The translations under genes and the position numbers were made by a program. From an uncultured Bacteroidales bacterium (GTDB taxonomy: Bacteria > Bacteroidota > Bacteroidia > Bacteroidales > Paludibacteraceae), in the NCBI GenBank assembly GCA_946403215.1, contig CAMIZG010000007.1, positions 1 through 55,690 on the forward strand: DNA of 55,690 nt. The letters are read 5' to 3'. Shown in pieces: positions 35,741 to 45,421 of this stretch. The notes under the pieces are model-generated. The model made no database searches, was not told the DNA's origin, and saw only the letters and a list, made by a program, of their open reading frames with translations. Position 1 is the stretch's first letter, and each line of letters opens with the position of its first letter.

Positions 35741-36993
35741 ATCAATACCGTGAAATAGTAGGGAAGGTCAACTACGGGCTTTTTCTTGTCGTAGTAGCTC
35801 TACTGCCATTTGAGCAATTGCTGCTACGCTATGCTTGCGTGATGTGGATAATAAGTTGGGGATTGGAAGGACGTTGGCTCAGTTGTCCTAAACACTGGCG
35901 CGAGAATAAGATGTTTATTCCGATTCTTTTGTTCGGTCTTTGGTACCTATTGCGTATAGTGTCGTGGTTCTGGGCAGCTGATTCAAATATGTGGGCTTGG
36001 CAACTGGAGCGGTATCTAACTTTTGGATTAATCATACCGGTTGGCATATGGGGAGTGAATAAACAATATGATTGGCGTGTAATCGGTAAGGTGCTCGTAG
36101 CCGGCTGTGTGATTGCTATTCCATTCTATGTGATAGTACTAACGACGATATACTATCATCCTGAACTAATCAGTAAATATCAATTGCGCGGAGAATGGTG
36201 TATGGATGCAGCCAACTGGTATTCATTCTTTGAGAGCAACATATCCCTTCTGAAGCACCGTTTATTCCTTTGTAGCGTAGAACTTTTTGGAGCAGTTGTA
36301 GCATATCAGTTATGGCGCAAGCGCTTGATTATACTTATTCCTTCACTGCTTGTTATGCTTGCATCTATACCGTTGACGGGCTCTCGGCAGTCTATTATAA
36401 CTGCGGCTGCCATCATGGCAGTGGCGTTGGTATATGAATTGCCAAGTATTTACCGCTTGCGTTACGGGATAGGGATTCTGTTGTTGGGTATGGTGTTGGG
36501 AGTAGGAGTGCTGAAACTGCATCCGCGAATGCAGGATTTTGATTTTGGAGATTTACTTGAGATGCGCGAAATAAAGCCAGGCCATAATGTACGACTTAAT
36601 ATTTGGGCGGCAGCGTTGCAGACCCCCGATGACTATATAGATCATGGTTTAGGTGCCGGTCAGAGCGCGCAATATATGATAAAGAAATATAAGGAATTGG
36701 ACATGAATTATTATGTCAATATGCAGTACAATGCCCACAATCAATATCTTGAGGAGGTTATTGAAATAGGCATTCCGGGATTACTGCTGTTCTTGCTGGC
36801 GTGGCTGTCTATTCCTATATGTGCGCGAAAAGATGGTGTTTACACAGCTCTACTCGTTACAACAATATATATGATGAACATGCTAACCGATTGTATGTTT
36901 GGAAGGTTTTGCGGAATAGCGTTGTGGGCCGTTGGTTTAGTATATATTAGCCTCCAATCAGAAAATTGTAGTTCCTGTGCTGTTTCGTCATAG
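35737..36993 (+). CDS. O-antigen ligase family membrane protein (WaaL-like)
   Basis: 418 aa, starting at ATG 35737, which overlaps the previous stop as ATGA. About ten to eleven membrane helices are visible. The family signature region includes GSRQSIITAAAIMAVAL (about 227-243) and, in the large periplasmic loop, GAGQSAQYM and YNAHNQYLEEVIEIGIPGLLLFLL. The H-N-x-Y-L-x pattern is typical of Wzy_C-type ligases. It likely joins O-polysaccharide to lipid A-core at the periplasmic face; a polymerase role is an alternative. A short inverted repeat straddles its stop. Confidence 0.82.
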   Translation: MNQYREIVGKVNYGLFLVVVALLPFEQLLLRYACVMWIISWGLEGRWLSCPKHWRENKMFIPILLFGLWYLLRIVSWFWAADSNMWAWQLERYLTFGLIIPVGIWGVNKQYDWRVIGKVLVAGCVIAIPFYVIVLTTIYYHPELISKYQLRGEWCMDAANWYSFFESNISLLKHRLFLCSVELFGAVVAYQLWRKRLIILIPSLLVMLASIPLTGSRQSIITAAAIMAVALVYELPSIYRLRYGIGILLLGMVLGVGVLKLHPRMQDFDFGDLLEMREIKPGHNVRLNIWAAALQTPDDYIDHGLGAGQSAQYMIKKYKELDMNYYVNMQYNAHNQYLEEVIEIGIPGLLLFLLAWLSIPICARKDGVYTALLVTTIYMMNMLTDCMFGRFCGIALWAVGLVYISLQSENCSSCAVSS

Positions 36994-37003
36994 AAATTGA
37001 CGA
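36985..37003. terminator. Short inverted repeat between convergent genes
   Basis: TCGTCA (36985-36990) and TGACGA (36998-37003) form a 6-bp stem with a 7-nt loop across the ligase stop codon. The convergent gap is only 24 bp. A T-rich stretch lies several bases downstream on the plus strand, so this is a weak terminator call. Confidence 0.4.
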
Positions 37004-37017
37004 GGGAGGTTTTCGCG

Positions 37018-38154
37018 TTATTTATCAAACAATCCGCGCAAATTAGGCCGTTTCCTTCCTGCCAGTTCGGCTAATAGTGGCTCTAATTGGAAGTGAACAA
37101 TCATCTGTTGCTGGTGCTGCAGACGATAGCCATCGTAGTGCATATTCCAGGAGAAATAGAAATTGACAAAACTGCTACGATAAAGATATGCGAAAATATC
37201 TGTTCGATTGTAGATACGTGATTGGTAGAACGGATCACCCATGCACAGGAATGCATTACGTGGACGCAATGGCTGTAAATTATCACCATAATAGAAAGTA
37301 TTCTTGACCCCTAGGAACCACCAATTAGCATATAATTCAATAATTAGACCGTGATTATGAAAACTCTCATTAACTTCGCGGTCACGCTGCCATCCAAAGA
37401 TGTACCCAGCACGAATAGACAGACTATCCAGTGGTGTATATTGCGTCAGGTCAGCTCCTGCAAATGCGTGCAAATGAATATCGTCCATGACGAACTCATG
37501 ATTTGGTGACGCAAACGAAGCCTTATGGTTAAGGTGTGCCAAGCCGCCTACCTGCAGCCATCGGTACTGAAGCTGACCGTTGAGAACCAGGCGGAACATC
37601 TCTCGTCGTTCCACCGTCTGTGCTCCTCGCCAGTCGCACATAAACTCCACAAATCCCCTGCCATCGCGGTAGGACATGTATGCGCCTTGAATATTAGGAT
37701 GGTAGTAGGCAATCGAGTCATATAGTAGCCAGTCTGGCAAAGGCGTAATACGCTGCCGGTAAGGTATAGCTCCCATTGCTGCCGCAAAACCGCGATAGTC
37801 AAAGCGATAGTAGGCTATAGGATCAAATTGCACGTCACGCCAGTCGCCTCCCAGCCGTTGGGTGTAACTCACTCCGCCTGTCAGCACATGATGTCCACCT
37901 GCGCGGTCTGTTATGCGCACACCTACCTCCGGCGATAGGCGGAAATTAAGAATGGTTTGCGAATGTTGATATGGAGAGTTATACTCGCGATTATCAAAAT
38001 ACGTTGAAAAATCGATGTCATAATGAATGGCCACAGGTTGCGCTGCTATAGCTGTCTGCTTGGTCACAAAAGCAGAGTCTATAGGATGCTCGACCGATTC
38101 TTTGGCATAACGTCCCCAGAAGCCGAAGACTAATATGACGAGTATGTTCATCAT
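37018..38154 (-). CDS. Predicted outer-membrane barrel protein, function unknown
   Basis: 378 aa. A short N-terminal hydrophobic segment ([17 protein letters not shown]) may serve as signal. The rest is rich in alternating aromatic strands (IHYDIDFSTYFDN, FDPIAYYRFDYRGFAAAMG, YANWWFLGVKNTFYYGDN). The C-terminus is polar (LRGLFDK), not the usual terminal aromatic. It overlaps the upstream barrel gene by four bases (ATGA 38151-38154), so the two are translationally coupled and may form one outer-membrane unit. No family recognised. Confidence 0.6.
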   Translation of the reverse strand: MMNILVILVFGFWGRYAKESVEHPIDSAFVTKQTAIAAQPVAIHYDIDFSTYFDNREYNSPYQHSQTILNFRLSPEVGVRITDRAGGHHVLTGGVSYTQRLGGDWRDVQFDPIAYYRFDYRGFAAAMGAIPYRQRITPLPDWLLYDSIAYYHPNIQGAYMSYRDGRGFVEFMCDWRGAQTVERREMFRLVLNGQLQYRWLQVGGLAHLNHKASFASPNHEFVMDDIHLHAFAGADLTQYTPLDSLSIRAGYIFGWQRDREVNESFHNHGLIIELYANWWFLGVKNTFYYGDNLQPLRPRNAFLCMGDPFYQSRIYNRTDIFAYLYRSSFVNFYFSWNMHYDGYRLQHQQQMIVHFQLEPLLAELAGRKRPNLRGLFDK

Positions 38155-38978
38155 TTTTTCAAAACATCGATGTTATATGCCAGCCCGACACGCAGTTGGT
38201 GGTAAGGATAATCCTTGATCCCCCATTGATACTGCACATAAGGCTCAAATCCTTGTATATGTCCTGCGGCGCGTACCTTGAGTGACATTGGGCGATCACC
38301 GTAGTTCTCCCAGCCAACATAGCCTCCCCATGTGGCTTGCAGCGAGATATACTGGTGCTTGATCTGTGCCTGCAAGCCGTACATAACAGCATCGTTCTGT
38401 CGTGCGTCGGCTGTCTGCCAGCATAGGAACCCTGTTGAACCTGCCAATCGCAACTCAATTGCGCCAATTATGAAAGACTGACCAATACTGGCATCGAAGA
38501 AATATCCGGGGGCATCGAAGTGGCGTAAGCGTTCGTACTGGCCACCGCTGGCCGTCTTCAAACCAAGACGGATGACTATTTGAGGAATATATTTTGCTTG
38601 TTCTGTTTTGAACCAGCTATTATGTAACACCTGTACATCCGTGGTCAAATATACGTCACCTGCTCCCCCGCCTTTGCCGTCGTACTGACTATACCACTCA
38701 TATACGGGCATCCACACGCTTAAGTTCGCCCAGCGGGTAAATAGTGGCACGTGCACTCGAGCCAACAAATCTGCAGTAAGACTTTTGTCATATCCGAAAT
38801 ATGCATCGGCTGCCAGTTCGACACGTAGTTTGTCGTACGTTCTGCCGTCGTTCATGTCCTGTACCGGTAGCGCGTTAGGTCCAAAGAATTTAGGCGCTAC
38901 TCCGGTAGGTGTGGAAGCATGTACCCACTGACCACATGCCAACAATAGGACTATTATGCATCCAAGCGTCCGTGACAT
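38151..38978 (-). CDS. Predicted outer-membrane protein, function unknown
   Basis: 275 aa. A Sec signal ([21 protein letters not shown]) begins at ATG 38978, which lies inside the secA coding sequence in another frame; the genes overlap by 25 bp. Strands such as [21 protein letters not shown] and [23 protein letters not shown] suggest a beta barrel of about ten to twelve strands. It ends in [10 protein letters not shown]. It is coupled to the downstream gene by ATGA. I do not recognise the family. Confidence 0.6.
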   Translation of the reverse strand: MSRTLGCIIVLLLACGQWVHASTPTGVAPKFFGPNALPVQDMNDGRTYDKLRVELAADAYFGYDKSLTADLLARVHVPLFTRWANLSVWMPVYEWYSQYDGKGGGAGDVYLTTDVQVLHNSWFKTEQAKYIPQIVIRLGLKTASGGQYERLRHFDAPGYFFDASIGQSFIIGAIELRLAGSTGFLCWQTADARQNDAVMYGLQAQIKHQYISLQATWGGYVGWENYGDRPMSLKVRAAGHIQGFEPYVQYQWGIKDYPYHQLRVGLAYNIDVLKK

Positions 38979-41900
38979 TGCTTGTATTTCTTTCCGCTTC
39001 CGCAGGGGCAGGGATCGTTCGGACGAGGTTTCTTGTCCACATGCAGGGGCATTGGTCGTTGTTGCTCACGTGTATCACGTCCTGCAGCTGCGGCTTGGCC
39101 ACTGCGTTGTGCAGCCTCAGCAGCCGCATCTTTCTGTGTGCGGTAACGACTATAGTCCTGACGTTGAGGTGCTTGTCCCTGACGGACGTTCTCCGGTGCC
39201 TCGGTGCGTATCTGTCCGCGCAGCAGAATGGCTATGGCGCGACGGTTGAAGTTGTCAAGCATGCCGCGGAAAATATTGAATGACTCGAGTTTGTAGATGA
39301 GCAGCGGGTCTTTCTGCTCATAGGAAGCGTTCTGAACAGACTGCTTCAGGTCGTCCAGTGCGCGGAGATGCTCTTTCCACTCGTCGTCGATGACATAGAG
39401 CAGGGTGCGCTTCTCAAACTCGCGGATGACCTCCTTGCTGTCGGTCTCGGCAGCGCGCTTGAGGTTGCAACTCACGTTATACACGTGACGTCCGTCGGTG
39501 ATGGGTACGAGGATGTTCTCGTACATCTGTCCCTTGGTCTCATACACCTGCTTGATGACGGGGTTGGCTATCTGTGCCAGACGGTCCATCTTGCGCTTGA
39601 ACTGATCCAATGCGGCCTGCGCCAGTTCGTCAGCGAGTGCAGCCTCTTTCTTACTGCGGAAGGTATCCTCATCAAATGGCACTTCCATTGCGAACACCTG
39701 CATCACGTCTTCCTGCAGTCCTTCGTAGTCAAGCATCGAGCGGTAGTTGGCGATAACGGCTTCGGCGGTGTCGTAGATCATGTTCGTGATGTCCACGCCT
39801 ATGCGCTCACCCATCAGGGCGTGACGGCGCTTGGCGTAGATCACGTTACGTTGCTGGTTCATCACATCGTCGTACTCGATCAGGCGCTTACGGATGCCGA
39901 AGTTGTTCTCCTCAACCTTCTTTTGGGCGTTTTCGATCGACTTGCTAACCATTGAGTGCTCTATCATCTCGCCCTCTTGCATGCCAAGTCTATCCATCAC
40001 GGAGGCTATACGCTCTGAACCGAACATACGCATCAGGTCGTCCTCCAGGCTGACGAAGAATACCGAACTACCCGGGTCTCCCTGACGTCCGGCACGACCG
40101 CGCAACTGACGGTCAACTCGGCGACTCTCATGGCGTTCGGTGCCTACGATAGCCAGACCGCCGGCTTCTTTCACCTCAGGCGTCAACTTGATATCCGTAC
40201 CACGGCCGGCCATGTTGGTGGCTATGGTTACCACGCCCGAACGACCTGCCTCGGCAACAACCATCGCCTCCTGCTGGTGCAGCTTGGCGTTCAGTACGTT
40301 GTGCGGGATCTTGCGTAGCGAGAGCATACGTGACAGCAACTCGGATATCTCGACGCTGGTCGTACCCACCAGTACCGGACGACCTTGTGCTACCAAGTTG
40401 GTTATTTCGTCGATCACGGCGTTGTACTTCTCGCGTTTAGTCTTGTAGATGCGGTCGTTCATGTCCTGACGGGCAATAGGCTTGTTGGTCGGGATGACAA
40501 CTACATCAAGTTTGTAGATATTCCAGAACTCCCCTGCCTCCGTCTCGGCCGTACCGGTCATACCAGCGAGCTTGCTGTACATACGGAAGTAGTTCTGCAG
40601 GGTGATGGTGGCAAAGGTCTGTGTGGCAGCCTCGACCTTCACGTTCTCCTTGGCTTCCACGGCCTGGTGCAAACCATCCGACCAGCGGCGGCCTTCCATA
40701 ATACGGCCGGTCTGCTCGTCAACGATCTTCACCTCGTTGTTGTCAATGATATAATCCACATCCTTCTCAAACAGCGTGTATGCCTTGAGCAGCTGGTGGA
40801 TGGTGTGCACGCGCTCGGACTTGATGCTGTAGTTCGTCAGGATGGCGTCTTTCTTCGCCTGCTTCTCTTCGGCGGTGAGCGTCTCGTGCTCCAGCTCCGC
40901 CATCTCGCTGCCTACGTCGGGCAGCACGAAGAACTGCGGGTCGTCCATGTTGCCGGTCAGTGTGTCTATACCCTTGTCCGTCAGCTCAATGGTCTTGTTC
41001 TTCTCGTCAATTACGAAATAGAGCACGTCGGTGGCGATGTGCATGTTCTTCTCGTTCTCCTGCAGGTAGAACTCCTCGGTCTTTTGGAGACGCACCTTCA
41101 CGCCCTGTTCGCTCAGGTACTTGATAAGCGCTTTCGACTTAGGCATACCCTTGAACGAGCGGAAGAGCGCCAGTTCGCCTTCCTCGCGCACCTTTTCGTC
41201 GGTGCTGTCCATCTTCTGCTTGGCTTCGGTGAGCATCTGTGTGGTCAGCTGGTTCTGCGTGCGTACGAGCATCTCCACGCGGTGCTTGTACTCGTCGTAC
41301 ATCTGGTTGTCACCCTTGGGCACCGGACCGCTGATGATAAGCGGCGTACGGGCGTCGTCAATCAGCACGGAGTCCACCTCATCGACGATGGCGTAGTTGT
41401 GACCGCGCTGCACGAGGTCCATCGGCGAGGTCGCCATGTTATCGCGCAGGTAGTCAAAACCGAACTCGTTGTTCGTACCGAACGTGATGTCGCAGGCATA
41501 GGCCTGACGGCGCTCGTCGCTGTTGGGTTTGTGCTTGTCGATGCAATCCACGCTCAGTCCGTGGAACATGTAGAGCGGTCCCATCCACTCGGAGTCACGC
41601 TTGGCCAGATAGTCGTTAACGGTCACTACGTGTACGCCCTCATGGGTCAAGGCGTTCAGGAACACCGGCAGGGTGGCTACCAGCGTCTTACCTTCACCGG
41701 TTGCCATCTCGGCAATCTTGCCCTGGTGGAGTACCACGCCGCCGAACAACTGAACGTCGTAATGAACCATATCCCAGGTCACCTCGTTGCCGCCTGCCAT
41801 CCAGTGGTTGTGATAAACGGCCTTGTCGCCGTCGATCTCCACGAAGTCAAAGCGCGGACTGGCAGCCAGGTCGCGGTCCATCTGCGTGGCGGTTACAACG

Positions 41901-42280
41901 ATGCTCTCGCTCCCGGCAAAACGCCGTGCGGTAGACTTGACGATGGCGAATGCCTCCGGCAGGAAATCCATCAGGATGACCTTGTACTGCTCCTTGATCT
42001 CTTTCTCGATGTCGTCTATCTGCTGATAGACCTTCTCGCGCTTGTCAATCTCCAGCGCCTCGATGGAGGCACGAAGTTCGGCAATCTTGGTTTTCTTGGG
42101 GGCTACTGCTGCGGCAATCTTGTCCATCAAAGCCTGCGAACGACTGCGCAGCTCGTCGTTCGACAACGCGTCTATCTCCGGATAAACGGCTTTGACCTGA
42201 TCTACATACGGCTGTATCTCGCGCATGTCTTTCTGCGCCTTGTTGCCGAACAATTTGGTGATAAATTCAATAATATTCAT
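38954..42280 (-). CDS. secA: Preprotein translocase ATPase SecA
   Basis: 1108 aa, the long form seen in Bacteroidota. SecA drives Sec-dependent export. ATG 42280 gives [18 protein letters not shown]. Walker A is MATGEGKT (192-199), Walker B/DEAD-like is [16 protein letters not shown], and the second helicase domain contains [14 protein letters not shown] and [15 protein letters not shown] long charged insertion (about 60-100) is typical of the phylum. The C-terminal zinc site [13 protein letters not shown] is complete. Upstream in-frame codons to 42397 lie over the promoter and were excluded. Confidence 0.98.
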   Translation of the reverse strand: MNIIEFITKLFGNKAQKDMREIQPYVDQVKAVYPEIDALSNDELRSRSQALMDKIAAAVAPKKTKIAELRASIEALEIDKREKVYQQIDDIEKEIKEQYKVILMDFLPEAFAIVKSTARRFAGSESIVVTATQMDRDLAASPRFDFVEIDGDKAVYHNHWMAGGNEVTWDMVHYDVQLFGGVVLHQGKIAEMATGEGKTLVATLPVFLNALTHEGVHVVTVNDYLAKRDSEWMGPLYMFHGLSVDCIDKHKPNSDERRQAYACDITFGTNNEFGFDYLRDNMATSPMDLVQRGHNYAIVDEVDSVLIDDARTPLIISGPVPKGDNQMYDEYKHRVEMLVRTQNQLTTQMLTEAKQKMDSTDEKVREEGELALFRSFKGMPKSKALIKYLSEQGVKVRLQKTEEFYLQENEKNMHIATDVLYFVIDEKNKTIELTDKGIDTLTGNMDDPQFFVLPDVGSEMAELEHETLTAEEKQAKKDAILTNYSIKSERVHTIHQLLKAYTLFEKDVDYIIDNNEVKIVDEQTGRIMEGRRWSDGLHQAVEAKENVKVEAATQTFATITLQNYFRMYSKLAGMTGTAETEAGEFWNIYKLDVVVIPTNKPIARQDMNDRIYKTKREKYNAVIDEITNLVAQGRPVLVGTTSVEISELLSRMLSLRKIPHNVLNAKLHQQEAMVVAEAGRSGVVTIATNMAGRGTDIKLTPEVKEAGGLAIVGTERHESRRVDRQLRGRAGRQGDPGSSVFFVSLEDDLMRMFGSERIASVMDRLGMQEGEMIEHSMVSKSIENAQKKVEENNFGIRKRLIEYDDVMNQQRNVIYAKRRHALMGERIGVDITNMIYDTAEAVIANYRSMLDYEGLQEDVMQVFAMEVPFDEDTFRSKKEAALADELAQAALDQFKRKMDRLAQIANPVIKQVYETKGQMYENILVPITDGRHVYNVSCNLKRAAETDSKEVIREFEKRTLLYVIDDEWKEHLRALDDLKQSVQNASYEQKDPLLIYKLESFNIFRGMLDNFNRRAIAILLRGQIRTEAPENVRQGQAPQRQDYSRYRTQKDAAAEAAQRSGQAAAAGRDTREQQRPMPLHVDKKPRPNDPCPCGSGKKYKQCHGRLDA

Positions 42281-42374
42281 TGCGCTATTTTTATTCGTTG
42301 TGATGTTTGTTCCCCAATTGGTGTTAATTTGTGTTTTGTGTTTAAGCGTATGGGGTGAGTACACAAAAAACATG

Positions 42375-42406
42375 CAAATATACAAAAATAATCTCACATT
42401 TGCAAA
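42375..42406 (-). promoter_or_regulatory. Bacteroidota-type promoter for secA
   Basis: On the minus strand TTTG (42406-42403), a 20-nt spacer and TATATTTG (42382-42375). The start codon is about 95 bp downstream. Confidence 0.85.
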
Positions 42407-42506
42407 TTTTTAGGCAAGTATTAGGCTTTTTTATGTCGAATATTGCAAAAACGTTTTTTTTCTCACCGTCGCGCGCACATACGATGCGCTGGAATTTGAT
42501 AGAAAC

Positions 42507-42536
42507 AAAAAAGACTCTTTAACAAGAGCCTTTTTT
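42507..42536 (-). terminator. Rho-independent terminator of ssb
   Basis: On the plus strand the A-run plus GACTCTT (42507-42519) pairs with AAGAGCCTTTTTT (42524-42536) through a TAAC loop with one mismatch. The flanking A/T runs make it usable on either strand. Read from ssb it ends in a U-run. Confidence 0.85.
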
Positions 42537-42620
42537 GCTACCAGATTTTTTGTGTTGCAACGTTGTGCAACTCATTTCAACGATAAAATCATAGTCGGGA
42601 TAAGATGAACAGCCAGTCGG

Positions 42621-43046
42621 TTAGAAGAGGATAGCTTCGTCTTGCGGTTCGGCACTTTCAAACCCGCTGTTTTCACTTTCAAGATTTTCGTTTCGTTGCT
42701 GCTGGTACTCCTGTGGGCGGTACAGGATTTGGATGTTCTCGGCGATCACCTCTGTTTTGCTTCGGCGCTGACCGTCTTTGTCCCATGTACGCGTCTGCAG
42801 TTTACCCTCAACATACAATTTCATACCCTTTCGAATGTTACGTTCTGCCCACTCGGCCAGGTTACGCCAAAGCACAATTGCATGCCAATCCGTTTTGTCA
42901 GGCACTTGTGTGCCATTCTGCATTGTGTAACCTCTTTCAGTAGTTGCAAGGTTAAAATTTGCAATCGCTACACCACGATCTAAGTAACGTACATCAGGGT
43001 CTGAACCAACGTTGCCAATAAGGATAACTTTATTGATTGAAGACAT
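42621..43046 (-). CDS. ssb: Single-stranded DNA-binding protein
   Basis: 141 aa. SSB coats single-stranded DNA during replication and repair. ATG 43046 yields the canonical MSSINKVILIGNVGSDPDVRYL; the in-frame ATG 11 codons upstream overlaps the promoter. The OB fold covers about residues 1-110 (DWHAIVLWRNLAEWAERNIRKGMKLYVEGKLQTRTW). The glutamine-rich linker leads to the tip DEAILF, a variant of the usual DDDIPF partner-binding peptide. It has its own promoter and terminator. Confidence 0.96.
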   Translation of the reverse strand: MSSINKVILIGNVGSDPDVRYLDRGVAIANFNLATTERGYTMQNGTQVPDKTDWHAIVLWRNLAEWAERNIRKGMKLYVEGKLQTRTWDKDGQRRSKTEVIAENIQILYRPQEYQQQRNENLESENSGFESAEPQDEAILF

Positions 43047-43076
43047 AATAATGTAAATTAATTGAAAAATTTTGTG

Positions 43077-43108
43077 CAAAGTTACAAAAAAATTTGCATA
43101 TTTGCAAA
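43077..43108 (-). promoter_or_regulatory. Bacteroidota-type promoter for ssb
   Basis: On the minus strand TTTG (43108-43105), a 20-nt spacer and TAACTTTG (43084-43077). It overlaps the opposite-strand promoter at 43093-43124, so the two may compete. Confidence 0.85.
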
Positions 43109-43124
43109 AAAAATCGTATCTTTG
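43093..43124 (+). promoter_or_regulatory. Bacteroidota-type promoter for the secreted EEP gene
   Basis: TTTG (43093-43096), a 20-nt spacer and TATCTTTG (43117-43124). Start codon 45 bp downstream. Interleaved with the ssb promoter on the other strand. Confidence 0.85.
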
Positions 43125-43168
43125 TACGTTTTTTTATGAAAAATATCTTTTCTTAATACGGAAACAAT

Positions 43169-44296
43169 ATGAAAAACATCGTTGCAACCCTCGTTTTAGC
43201 TTGTTTGGCCCTCATTAGTCTGCCTATGCAAGCGCAGAAAAATTCGCCGGAAGACAGTGCTCAGGATTACGTAGTTCGCTGTGTTGCGTTCTACAACCTT
43301 GAGAACTTGTTTGACACGATTCATGATTTCTATGTGCTGAATAATGGAGATACCATTCACAAGCGCGACTACGAGTATTTGCCCACCGGTGGTATGCACT
43401 GGTCGGGACTGAAATACCGCAACAAACTTAAGAACATGGCGTATGCTATTTCGCAGTTTGGTTTGGACAAGACACCTTTAGGCGCATCAATAATAGGCGT
43501 GTGCGAGGTCGAGAACATAGGCTGTCTGCAAGACCTGGCCAAAGAAATCGAGCATCAAACAGGTCGTAAGTATATTCCGATTCTTCTGGAAGGCCCCGAC
43601 CGTCGCGGTGTAGATGTGGGCTACCTGTATGACCCGCGTTACTTCGTTCCTTCGGGTGATCCGCGTCCCTATACGCTGCAAGCTCACTACTCTGATGGTG
43701 GCAAGGTGTACAGCCGCTATCAATTGTTGCTGTCGGGCTATTTAAAAGACGAAAATGGCCAGCTTGTTCGTGACAAGCTTCACCTGATTGTTAACCACTG
43801 GCCGTCTCGTTACGGCGGCGAAGAATCTTCGCGTGCCACACGTGATACGGCAGCCATGTTGTGCAAGCATATTGCCGATTCATTGTACCTTAAGGATCCT
43901 CGCTCGAAAGTTATCATTATGGGTGACTTGAACGATGATCCGTTCAATCACTCTTGCGCTGAGATTCTTGCAGCGCGTAAGAAACGTGAGGAGGTGACTG
44001 AGCAAGGATTCTTCAACACCATGTGGCTGCATTTGGATCGTGGCGTCGGTACACTGATGTACAACGGTACTTGGGATTTATTTGATCAGATAATTATCAG
44101 CGAACCTCTGCTCAATGCACCTCATACGCGTACCGAATGGACGTATTGGAAATCTGAGGTGTTCAATAAATCCTTCCTCACTGTGCAGGAGGGCAAGGAC
44201 AAAGGTGCTCCGCTGCGTACGCACAAGGGTGGCGTATGGCAGAATGGCTATGGTGACCACTATCCCACAATGATTTATCTGATTAAGAATAAATAA
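43169..44296 (+). CDS. Secreted endonuclease/exonuclease/phosphatase-fold protein
   Basis: 375 aa. A Sec signal (MKNIVATLVLACLALISLPMQAQ) precedes an EEP fold. Active-site motifs are FYNLENLFDT (asparagine), GVCEVEN (metal glutamate), LHLIVNHWPSR, GDLNDDPFN and the terminal YGDHYPTM (D-H). Exported members in Bacteroidota act on nucleic acids, phosphoinositides or other phosphate diesters. The signal places it in the periplasm or outside. Transcribed from its own promoter; a GCCC/GGGC hairpin follows its stop. Confidence 0.9.
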   Translation: MKNIVATLVLACLALISLPMQAQKNSPEDSAQDYVVRCVAFYNLENLFDTIHDFYVLNNGDTIHKRDYEYLPTGGMHWSGLKYRNKLKNMAYAISQFGLDKTPLGASIIGVCEVENIGCLQDLAKEIEHQTGRKYIPILLEGPDRRGVDVGYLYDPRYFVPSGDPRPYTLQAHYSDGGKVYSRYQLLLSGYLKDENGQLVRDKLHLIVNHWPSRYGGEESSRATRDTAAMLCKHIADSLYLKDPRSKVIIMGDLNDDPFNHSCAEILAARKKREEVTEQGFFNTMWLHLDRGVGTLMYNGTWDLFDQIIISEPLLNAPHTRTEWTYWKSEVFNKSFLTVQEGKDKGAPLRTHKGGVWQNGYGDHYPTMIYLIKNK

Positions 44297-44315
44297 TCTA
44301 AGATTTGCAAATAAA

Positions 44316-44334
44316 TTAGGCCCTACGGGCTTAA
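44316..44334 (+). other. Intercistronic hairpin before the DUF4290-like gene
   Basis: TTAGGCCC (44316-44323) pairs with GGGCTTAA (44327-44334) with one G-U pair. There is no U-tail. A similar GCCCTTTAGGGC hairpin lies before plsC at 50025-50036. Confidence 0.5.
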
Positions 44335-44356
44335 AATGGTCTAATAATACGCGGTA

Positions 44357-44716
44357 ATGGAAAAGGCAAGTGACAGATGTTCAATCACTCACCGCACAGA
44401 CGCAATAAAGTTGCGCAACTACGGCAGAATTCTTCAAGATTTGGTAGCATATGCCACAACAATTAATGACGAACAGCAACGCCAAGCGGCTACTATATAC
44501 ATAGCTCGCTGCATGAGGCAAAAAAACCAAATCTGGAATAAAGACTTTGAGTCAGGAGTACAACGCCTGAAGGAGGATATACTCACTCTCTCTGAAGGCA
44601 AGTTATCCACCAGTTTCTCCGAGTTCGAAGAGGCTATGACGCATACAAATGCCCCCATAGACTACTCGACACGAAAGGAGCAACGTAGCAAGCAGCAGAA
44701 GAAACTAAAGAGATAA
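44357..44716 (+). CDS. DUF4290-like small protein
   Basis: 119 aa, highly charged, no signal or membrane helix. The segment LRNYGRILQDLVAYATTINDEQQRQAATIYIARCM resembles the start of the Bacteroidota-specific DUF4290 family (YGRNIQ-like, helical). Known members are, as far as I recall, nearly twice as long, so this copy may be a shortened version or a related domain. The C-terminus is a basic tail (KEQRSKQQKKLKR). A strong terminator follows. No function is known. Confidence 0.6.
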   Translation: MEKASDRCSITHRTDAIKLRNYGRILQDLVAYATTINDEQQRQAATIYIARCMRQKNQIWNKDFESGVQRLKEDILTLSEGKLSTSFSEFEEAMTHTNAPIDYSTRKEQRSKQQKKLKR

Positions 44717-44727
44717 CCCGCACTCTA

Positions 44728-44759
44728 CATAAAACGGCACCGGTAGATGCCGTTTTATG
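44728..44759 (+). terminator. Strong terminator after the DUF4290-like gene
   Basis: CATAAAACGGCA (44728-44739) and TGCCGTTTTATG (44748-44759) form a perfect 12-bp stem with an 8-nt loop. The A/T-rich outer part works as a U-run in either direction. The udk start is 25 bp further, so it could also control entry into udk. Confidence 0.8.
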
Positions 44760-44784
44760 ATTAAACAAATTAAAACCACGTACT

Positions 44785-45420
44785 ATGTTTATTATTGGAA
44801 TTGCCGGTGGTACCGGCTCAGGAAAGACCACCGTTGTCCGCAAATTGACCGAACGACTCCCCAAAGGCGAGGTGGTAGTAATTCCGCAGGACTCCTACTA
44901 CAAGGATAGTAGTCATGTGCCTGTCGAGGAGCGTCAGAACATCAACTTCGACCACCCCGATGCTTTTGACTGGCCACTCCTCGAGCAGCATATAGTTCGC
45001 CTAAAACAAGGCGAGGCCATCGAGCAGCCGATATATGACTATATTACATGTACACGTCAGCCTGAGACGATTCATATCGAGCCCAAGGAAATCATTATCG
45101 TCGAAGGTATTATGGCGCTTATCGACCAAGATCTGCGCAATCAGATGGATATAAAGATCTTCGTGGATGCCGACGGCGATGACCGGCTCATCCGCGTTAT
45201 CAGTCGAGATATAGTTGAGCGCGGACGTACGGCGGAAGCAGTCATGGAGCGCTACCAACGTGTACTCAAACCGATGCATCAGCAATTCATTGAGCCGTGC
45301 AAGCGTTATGCTGATGTGATTATCCCGCAGGGCGGACATAACAATGCGGCCATCAACATGATGGTTAAGTTTATCAAGCAGGAGCTCCGCGAGCGGCAGA
45401 AACAAGAAGATAAAGCATAG
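44785..45420 (+). CDS. udk: Uridine kinase
   Basis: 211 aa, typical length. It phosphorylates uridine and cytidine in pyrimidine salvage. Walker A is GGTGSGKT (8-15). PQDSYYKD and NFDHPDAFDW are the uridine-binding signature, and IIVEGIMAL is Walker B-like. RLIRVISRDIVERGRTAE is the lid region. Downstream DUF2147 gene begins one base after its stop, indicating co-transcription. Confidence 0.96.
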   Translation: MFIIGIAGGTGSGKTTVVRKLTERLPKGEVVVIPQDSYYKDSSHVPVEERQNINFDHPDAFDWPLLEQHIVRLKQGEAIEQPIYDYITCTRQPETIHIEPKEIIIVEGIMALIDQDLRNQMDIKIFVDADGDDRLIRVISRDIVERGRTAEAVMERYQRVLKPMHQQFIEPCKRYADVIIPQGGHNNAAINMMVKFIKQELRERQKQEDKA

Positions 45421-45421
45421 A

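Larger units (their letters stand above)
42281..42620. other. secA upstream region
   Basis: This 340-bp stretch between ssb and secA (both minus) holds the secA promoter (42375-42406), a leader of about 90 nt, the ssb terminator (42507-42536) and an imperfect palindrome around 42553-42571 (GTTGCA / TGCAAC). No ORF is supported. Confidence 0.6.

Noticed and set aside
40385..42358. Long open frame (about 657 codons) on the plus strand opposite secA
   Set aside because: It is the antisense shadow of a strongly conserved secA; its translation has no recognisable motif and no promoter.
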